Source: Pelagophyceae sp. CCMP2097
Taxonomy: Eukaryota > Sar > Pelagophyceae
Reading direction: 5' to 3'
Assembly: GCA_026770575.1 (NCBI GenBank)
Contig: MU657247.1
Span: 160,201 to 173,522 of the forward strand
DNA length: 13,322 nucleotides
Below, piece after piece: positions 8,159 to 13,322 of this stretch. Made by a program: the position numbers and the translations under genes. The notes beneath the pieces were generated by a model. It was not told where the DNA came from. It searched no databases and saw only the letters and a program-made list of their open reading frames with translations. The stretch's first letter is position 1, and every line of letters begins with the position of its first letter.

Positions 8159-9645
8159 TCTGTACAATCTAAAAGAAGTGCAATCCGCCCTGTCATTTAT
8201 AGTCCCAATATTTTGGAATACTCTGCCGGAGTAGTTATTAGTATAAATGATAATGTTATAACTAATTTATTTGAAAATCAGGACGCATTCACAAAAAAAG
8301 AAGTCCTAGATGAAATTGATGACAAAATACGAAATATTGAACCCGTTCAGATCAATTCAGGTAGAGGCATCGAAATTGTGGATAATGTTGTATCATTGAA
8401 TGAATCATTCATTAACAAAGAAGAAATTGAAAAAACTATAACCCAAACAAAGTCATTGATGTTAAAATACTAACACTAAATTCCTCACAACGCATACGAA
8501 ATGAAATCTCCTCGATGGTAAACAGATCTAATTCCATTAACTATTTCCCCGAGACTAACCTATTACCAAAAAATGGTTTTAATGAAGTCCAAAAAATAGA
8601 TCGCGATATCAGATTCCTCAACCAGTCAGGATTTATTTCACACACTATAAATTTCAGTGAAGAATTCATTTTTAGTGCAAACCCGCTTTCGACTGTAAGC
8701 GAAATAGAACTGAACCCTGAACTATATACAAGTCGCGAGAAAACAGATAAAAATTTGCAGATTATCAATGATGACCTTAAAGTTGTTGACGAAAAAATTA
8801 ACGGGACAGTAATCAAAGTATCTCAGCAGAATCAATTAATTGCCAGTAATATGATTGATTCTGACAGTAATCTAAAAAATGCTATGAATGGAGTTCTAAT
8901 TGAAATCAGTACAAATATAACGGACAATACCGTTAAAACTAATCGAGTTATTGATGATTTAAATCTTTTTAAAACAAAAATTAATAGTGATAGAGATGAT
9001 ATAAAAAATAACATAATCCCGTTACGCGCATTGGAGACTGAATTGCTGCAATCTACGGATAATCTTGTAAATATATTTTAATTCAGAGACAATCCGCGCA
9101 CTAAACTTTGAGGCTTTACTTACGACATCGGTAAATGTTGAGAAAATCGCGCCATCACGGCAGAAGGTATTATAACTACTCGATTACCTGCTTTATAACC
9201 TGAAATCATTATAACGCAAGAATCACTTAGATTCGGGAATAACTTAACCAGCGATGTTTATACACTGGAAAAAGATTATGATCTGGTGGATCGCGGTGGT
9301 GGTAGTGGCTATGTCTTCACAAGCACTCATACAAACGAAACAACTCCCTACTTCGAACACATCATGTGGTCTAATACAGCACTTCTTAATTCGTCCATCT
9401 TTCAATCTCTGTTAGAAAATCTAACGACAGGCGTTTACACAGTTGGAGTTAGTTCCGTGACGCCGGATATTTGGATATTCGATAAATCGCGAACAATTGT
9501 CGAGAATATCCTACGATCGGAATATGAAATAGTATTATTCACAAACCGTCACATCTTTTTACCAAATCCTGACAAGACGCAATTAGATACTCACATTGAA
9601 ATGAGTTTGATCCTCCCACATACAATAACAAAGTCTACGTTGTGA
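8156..9645 (+). pseudogene. Fibre-like protein 1 (coiled coil plus C-terminal domain)
   Basis: It starts MSVQSKRSAIRPVIYSPNIL, then two copies of the fibre repeat: SAGVVISINDNVI and GRGIEIVDNVVSLNESFINK, about 46 residues apart. After a frameshift near 8450 a 210-codon open stretch carries heptad-rich coiled coil (TDKNLQIINDDLKVVDEKIN, ITDNTVKTNRVIDDLNLFKT). A short out-of-frame piece (9083-9150) follows, and a final globular-looking domain with VDRGGGSGYVFTSTHTNETT and TVGVSSVTPDIWIFDKS ends at TGA 9643-9645. One TAA (9196) interrupts that domain. This resembles trimeric attachment fibres or tail-fibre proteins of viruses and phages. It may be one transcriptional unit with the next two entries. 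Confidence 0.55.
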
Positions 9646-10184
9646 GGTGGTGAGGTTGTATCATTAATAAGAGACCAGGCTTCAAAGCCAGTTCTGGGGA
9701 GTTATAAAAACCAGTCGAGTTAGTACTTTTTTGCTTATTTGCCGCAAGGAAAGACAATGTTCAACACAACTTTTAAACATCCTGCTGCGAATCAAACAAA
9801 TCTAATTGATTTAATTCAACAAAATCAAAGACTTGCATTGTATGATCAACAGTCCTTGAATATATCCAACAAAAAGAATTAAAATAATACAATACTAACA
9901 CAATTTACTTTAAAAAAGGATCTTGTTGATGCAAACACGATTCGAAATGGGAAAGATTCATTATCAACAGGACTTAATGCAAATCGTTATTGGGCAGAAT
10001 TCTACATGTTATTTTAACCAATTCGACGGTTATCGGTAACAATATCACATCACAGCGTAGCGATTCGTTATATATCTCTAATATTCGAGCATTATAAACT
10101 GACTCTGTGTTATTCTATAATAGTGAAACAATGGAAGTTAGTTTCGGAAACTCGAATGCTGGCGTGAATTCTACTACCTCACAA

Positions 10185-10233
10185 GGCGAGCAGGGCATAC
10201 AGACAGGGCCCTCCTGGACCTCGCGGCGAACAG
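10185..10233 (+). repeat. Short collagen-like Gly-X-Y segment split by a 1-nt shift
   Basis: GEQGIQTG is read in one frame and GPPGPRGEQ in the next, overlapping at the GGGCCC run (10206-10211). A single missing base accounts for the break. This block is markedly more GC-rich than its surroundings. Collagen-like runs are common in fibre proteins of large DNA viruses and PLVs. Confidence 0.7.
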
Positions 10234-10254
10234 TCTGAGGCCTACGGAGTTGAT

Positions 10255-10944
10255 CGAGGTTTGTCGTTGATAGATAATATTTTTTCTGTCAATTCGAATA
10301 TTCTCACTGAAACAGAAATAATAACAAAGTTTTATAACAAAACCTATATTGACGAAAAACTTTCTCTTGTACAAAATCTGACAGTGTCTCGTGGATTGAA
10401 TCTAATTAATAATCATGTTTCCCTTAAAAATGATATTTTTAATTCAACACAAAACGCCGATCTTTATTTTAATTAAAATGAATTAGACGTAAGATTTAAC
10501 TCATTACCGAATTATACGTATTGGCGAGGAATTATTAAAAGCGATAATAATTAAGTTTCAGTCGATTTAAACATTCTCGATCAGATCCAGATTGCAAATG
10601 AATATTTTAATGAAAACGAAATCAATATTCGCATCGAGAAAATACCACGATATTCATACGGACGGGGACTCATTCGATCAAATACAGATCTAATAAGTAT
10701 CAATGGGGATTTTAACAATAATTTGGAAAAAAAACTTATTTATTATAATAAGACTCAAATTAATGATAAATTGAAGACAAAATCAAAAGTTTTTTCAATG
10801 GCAAGAGGCTTGACCTTCATAAATTCAATTTTAAGCCTTAAATCTGAGATATTAAATAACATACAACTTGAAGAAAGATACTACGATAAACAAAAAATCG
10901 ATGAAAAAAATTCTCGAAACAGTAATATTTATCAAATTTGCAAT
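10255..10944 (+). repeat. Five tandem 135-141 bp repeats encoding the fibre shaft
   Basis: Units begin at the Arg-Gly codons 10255, 10390, 10525, 10663 and 10804, giving periods of 45, 45, 46 and 47 residues. Each has RG(L/I)xx(I/S)xx...S(L/V/I), then a stretch ending in (Y/F)(Y/F)(N/D)KxxIxxKL-like sequence (YNKTYIDEKL, YYNKTQINDKL, YYDKQKIDEK). Nucleotide identity is low but the protein pattern is clear, so these are old repeats kept by selection. Two related units occur at the start of fibre 1. Confidence 0.75.
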
Positions 10945-11099
10945 GAATTTGAGAGATCAGTGTCGAATTCAACGAGTGGAATACGTTAAGATGTCGATAG
11001 TGCTACTCTTAGTGTAAATATGTTAAATGCTGTTAGACAACTCAACGATGTGATTGCAATAGAAAAATAAAGCCGGTTTTGACTAATTCATCATGCGAT

Positions 11100-11823
11100 T
11101 TTCATCCGATTTTTTGTTTGATAATCGCATAACAGATCAGACCCAGGTTTCATTAAACCCAGTCACTTTTTACAATCGAACCCAGAAACGGGATAAAATT
11201 TTTGATGAAATTTGCGGCATTGTTGGAAAAATTCAATTTTAAGCACAGTAAAAAAAAATCTTTTTGAGGGATACAAACGCCATCAAAATGATCGGCGATA
11301 TTATTACTACTGTGAGCAAATCGTCGATGCAAGCCTACCAGAATGGAATTGAATTTCGTAAAGATCCTTCCGCGATTGGAGCATTCAACCTGTAATTTGA
11401 TACAGATTCTTTCAATATTTTCAGTGGTACAAAAGACAATGCTCCAAATGTAACAATTTCCAAAAAGAAAAAATAGATATTGTTTACATTGGTAGATGGG
11501 TCGTAAATCGAGACTCAAATAACAGGATGATTCTTAAAGAATATGACGGCGACAAGGCTTATTTTGATTCCAACATAAATTTCACATGGAATGACAGAGG
11601 TTTAATTCAGGGTGTACCACGACAAAGATTTAGTTTTATACATCCATTAAACTCACTCGATTATCAGATTCATTTTACGCCACGAAATTAAACACTGGAT
11701 CATCGTCTGAATCAGAACGTGGCTACCAATGTAAAGACGACTTAATTTTTTGAAGTTGAAATGAGAAACTTCAATTATGATGTTAATATGGATATCAGTA
11801 TCGTTGTTTATAAAGAGATTTGA
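11100..11823 (+). pseudogene. Fibre knob-like C-terminal domain remnant
   Basis: Segments in three frames: RITDQTQVSLNPVTFYNRTQ (about 11120-11180); MIGDIITTVSKSSMQAYQNG through DPSAIGAFNL and FDTDSFNIFSGTKDNAPNVT (11288-11460, TAA at 11393); and from about 11475 YIGRWVVNRDSNNRMILKEY, NINFTWNDRGLIQGVPRQRF and NYDVNMDISIVVYKEI, ending at TGA 11821-11823 with TAA at 11689 and 11743. Aromatic and Asn/Asp-rich strands without coiled coil fit a terminal receptor-binding or chaperone-like domain, but I recognise no family. It lies just downstream of the shaft repeats, so it may be the true C-terminus of fibre 2. Confidence 0.45.
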
Positions 11824-11861
11824 TATGGACGTTACGTTTTATAAATTGTTGGCTTTCTTCA

Positions 11862-12067
11862 TCAATTTTAATTCTTCTTTGAATGAATTTTTTATTTTGT
11901 GCACTCGTTTGTAAACACTACTATCTCTGCTTTCGTTAGAGTGTTTTCTGATAAACCGGAATCTTCGTTTTGTAAAACTCCTGATTTTGCTTATCTTTTG
12001 TCGATTTTGCTTATCTTTTGTACAAGCAAAATTCTGCACATAATTGTTTATCACTACGCTTCACCAT
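11862..12067 (-). pseudogene. Small viral gene disrupted by a 20-bp duplication
   Basis: ATG at 12067, preceded by CAATATAAT, opens MVKRSDKQLCAEFCLYKR, then TAA. A perfect 20-bp tandem duplication follows and shifts the frame by two. Counting only one repeat copy, a single frame runs on through QNEDSGLSENTLTKAEIVVF to TGA at 11864-11862, with TAA codons inside. An alternative minus-strand ORF (12054-11839, Lys/Arg-rich) uses another frame across the same DNA and cannot be excluded. Function unknown; it is divergent from the gene at 12123. Confidence 0.4.
11983..12022. repeat. Perfect 2 x 20-bp tandem duplication
   Basis: GATTTTGCTTATCTTTTGTC (11983-12002) is followed directly by a copy (12003-12022) differing only in its last base. 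It looks recent compared with other damage. Twenty is not a multiple of three, so it frameshifts the overlapping minus-strand gene. Confidence 0.9.
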
Positions 12068-12122
12068 ATTATATTGTATATATATTTTGATTTAATCACA
12101 TTTTTTTAATTAAATTAATAAT
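12068..12122. promoter_or_regulatory. Second divergent A/T-rich intergenic region
   Basis: Fifty-five bp separate the minus-strand ATG at 12067 from the plus-strand ATG at 12123. Both starts have TAATATG context (CAATATAATATG minus, TTAATAATATG plus), as at the 5407-5436 divergent pair. A bidirectional promoter is inferred from layout only. Confidence 0.35.
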
Positions 12123-12288
12123 ATGATGAAATTATCTAATAAAGCTTTTAGGTACAGAAAAGATTCGAAATGTATTAATTGAAGCGATCAATACACTTGT
12201 CGACATCCCAATGATAAATGAGAAGGTGGAACACACCATTTACTTGGCTATTTTTGACGTATTCGAAAAAATTCAAATTGAGAATTGA
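12123..12288 (+). pseudogene. Small helical viral protein, one frameshift
   Basis: It starts MMKLSNKAF at 12123. After one frameshift near 12150 the frame reads GTEKIRNVLIEAINTLVDIP and KVEHTIYLAIFDVFEKIQIE to TGA at 12286-12288. The product looks alpha-helical and soluble, with no known motif. The same frame remains coding-like for about 32 codons after the TGA (GLVDDPIDMFSLFSYLEITI...), so the TGA may itself be a nonsense change. Confidence 0.35.
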
Positions 12289-12862
12289 GGACTCGTCGAT
12301 GATCCGATCGACATGTTTTCCCTTTTTTCTTATTTAGAAATAACTATATTCTACTTCGATGGACGTATTATGAAAATGCTTATATAAAATTTTCGTATTA
12401 TGTAAACGATACACATAACATTTCCCAGCATTTCTATCATTTAAAATTATACATGTGTCATTTTCTAAGATGGAAAATATTTTTTAAATTCTAAAAAAAA
12501 ATGTTATATTTTATCATATTTTTATCTATTTTATTTATTTTTATCTATTTTTATCAATAGAGGAAAAACTTCTTACTCCTTTCACAAATTTCTCTGATCA
12601 TTTAAAAGGTTGAGGAGAATACAAACACCGTTTGAATACAACCACCGTTTTTAAAATTCTAAAAAAAAATCAGATACATTTATTAAATTTTTACAAATTT
12701 TATCAATTTTATCCAGCGAGGAGAGACACACCATATAACAACTTATGACATCCTTCTAAGGCCGAAAGTTAAGTATTTTTATTCGGCTAATTACACGAAA
12801 TTACGGGCGTTAAAGAAATAAATGTGGATAAAATCAAGAGTCAAGTAATTTTTTCGGCCCAG
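12289..12862. other. AT-rich, repeat-bearing non-coding end of the insert
   Basis: Apart from the possible extension of the preceding ORF to about 12390, no gene is seen. It holds short direct repeats: ATTTTTATCTATTTT at 12518 and 12537; TTTTTAAATTCTAAAAAAAAAT at 12481 with a near copy at 12648-12670; and ACAAACACCGTTT (12621) with ACAACCACCGTTT (12638). There is also GGCCGAA (about 12761) facing TTCGGCC (about 12853). Repeat clusters of this sort can sit near viral termini, but no replication function can be shown. Confidence 0.5.
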
Positions 12863-12956
12863 AACGAAGAAACTCTCTGTCTCAAATAGAAACGCCGAGG
12901 CTATTTTGGCCAAAATAAAGCTGGCGTTTCTATTTGAGACAGAGCGTTTCTTCGTT
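12863..12956. repeat. 94-bp near-perfect palindrome at the right AT/GC boundary
   Basis: The 34-bp arms at 12863-12896 and 12923-12956 match at 33 of 34 positions (for example CTGTCTCAAATAGAAACGCC against GGCGTTTCTATTTGAGACAG). The 26-bp centre contains a perfect 14-bp palindrome ATTTTGGCCAAAAT on the same axis. GC-rich host DNA begins immediately after it. It could be a fold-back transposon, a hairpin end of the viral element, or a repair product. It is unrelated in sequence to the left hairpin. Confidence 0.9.
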
Positions 12957-13163
12957 GTTAAATGCGTTTACGCGAGGGGCGCTTGGCCAATTGGAGGTGT
13001 GCACACGGCCGCCCGTCGAGGGCATAGCCTCGGCACCGCTCCGAGACCGAAACTGCGCGCTCCGAGACTGCCCCCCCAGCGGCATTCAAGAGGCCCGGGC
13101 GTGGTTTTAGTGTGACTGCGGCGGCGGGCTTTGAATCAGGCGAGGCACCTCGAAGGAGGCGCC
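12957..13163. other. Host 3' flank between the insert and the right-hand host gene
   Basis: GC-rich, no convincing gene. It lies downstream of the stop of the minus-strand host gene and probably holds its 3' untranslated region. A short palindromic GAGGCGCCTC lies near 13157-13166. Confidence 0.4.
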
Positions 13164-13322
13164 TCACCACAGGGCGTCGCTGGCGTCCTCTTTCGAGGCC
13201 GCCGCATCGCCTGCGTCGGTGTTGGGAGCCGCCGACTGGGCGGCGGGTGCCTCGGGAGCGGCGGGCGCCTCTGGAGGCGCGAAAGCCGCGGCGACACTCT
13301 CGCGAGTGGGCACGGGCGCCTG
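13164..13322 (-). CDS. Host protein, C-terminal end (5' part outside window)
   Basis: The minus-strand frame is open from the window edge to TGA at 13166-13164, showing 52 residues: Ala/Pro-rich repeats such as APPEAPAAPEAPAAQSAAP, then NTDAGDAAASKEDASDALW at the C-terminus. Low-complexity, probably disordered; no function can be assigned. Codon use is strongly GC-biased like the left host gene. The insert lies downstream of its stop codon. Confidence 0.55.
   Translation of the reverse strand, partial: QAPVPTRESVAAAFAPPEAPAAPEAPAAQSAAPNTDAGDAAASKEDASDALW

Larger units (their letters stand above)
9646..11082 (+). pseudogene. Fibre-like protein 2 with collagen-like and 45-residue repeats
   Basis: The frame is open from 9646, moves to another frame near 10015 (SLYISNIRAL, SVLFYNSETMEVSFGNSNAG) and returns at the collagen-like block near 10205. 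It then stays in one frame for nearly 300 codons to TGA 11080-11082. The N-terminal part (TNLIDLIQQNQRLALYDQQS) looks like coiled coil, the centre is Gly-X-Y, and the rest is five tandem shaft repeats. Interruptions are TAG 9721 and TAA 9880, 10095, 10474, 10552, 10987 and 11068, with no TGA. No ATG lies near 9646, so it may be the continuation of fibre 1. Inferred role: virion fibre for host attachment. Confidence 0.55.
1114..12956. mobile_element. Decayed Polinton-like virus / Maverick-type insert
   Basis: Roughly 11.8 kb of AT-rich DNA lies between GC-rich host segments, with a palindrome at each edge. It carries recognisable remnants of a family B DNA polymerase, a class 3 lipase, a jelly-roll-type major capsid protein and fibre proteins with collagen-like and coiled-coil repeats. 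This combination is characteristic of the Polinton/PLV/virophage world. Most genes are broken by frameshifts and in-frame stops. The polymerase lacks its N-terminal half, no ATPase, protease or integrase was found, and the two edges share no inverted repeat, so the copy looks incomplete. A collapsed or erroneous assembly could contribute to the frameshifts. Confidence 0.75.

Noticed and set aside
11153..11518. 121-codon minus-strand ORF
   Set aside because: It overlaps the fibre knob remnant, whose plus-strand segments look more protein-like and continue downstream to a TGA.
12906..13170. ORFs crossing the right boundary on both strands
   Set aside because: They begin in the palindrome or the host 3' flank and have Arg/Pro-rich chance composition; the host gene stops at 13164.

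Overview
The window is a GC-rich nuclear chromosome of a eukaryote, probably a protist or alga, carrying an AT-rich insert of about 11.8 kb. The flanks (about 1-1080 and 12957-13322) have GC-rich coding sequence and a consensus-looking GTGAGT...CAG intron. I cannot name the host. The insert (about 1114-12956) is AT-rich and has gene content typical of Polinton/Maverick or Polinton-like virus (PLV) elements. I read it as an integrated, largely decayed viral element.

Layout. 3-506 is the end of a host gene (+). 630-911 is the start of a host gene (-) with one predicted intron. A 56-bp fold-back hairpin (1114-1169) sits where GC-rich DNA turns AT-rich. Next come the 3' half of a family B DNA polymerase gene (about 1195-2920) interrupted by a 163-bp TA-flanked MITE-like element (2304-2466), a Lys-rich protein gene with 21-bp repeats (3007-3574), and an unrecognised broken gene or genes (3622-4836). 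A class 3 lipase-like gene lies on the minus strand (4874-5406), divergent from an intact unrecognised ORF (5437-5916) whose frame runs on to 6315. A weak coding stretch (6300-6662) precedes a probable major capsid protein gene (6817-8074). A long block of fibre-like genes with coiled-coil, collagen-like and about 45-residue repeats follows (8156-11823). A divergent pair of small genes (11862-12067 minus, 12123-12288 plus), a repeat-rich AT stretch (12289-12862) and a 94-bp near-perfect palindrome (12863-12956) close the insert. The C-terminus of another host gene (-) fills 13164-13322.

How the parts fit: polymerase (replication), capsid protein, fibres (probable attachment) and lipase (possibly membrane or entry related) are modules known from PLVs and virophages. 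I saw no packaging ATPase, capsid protease or integrase, no full-length polymerase, and no matching terminal inverted repeats, so the element is probably truncated as well as frameshifted.

The most interesting signal is the stop-codon pattern. In the frames I can support, in-frame interruptions are nearly all TAA or TAG (about 20), while most apparent gene ends are TGA. This suggests the virus may have used a code in which UAA/UAG are sense (Gln). The competing explanation is ordinary decay. Gene ends and frames were judged by eye, and there are real frameshifts and some counterexamples, so this needs a homology test.
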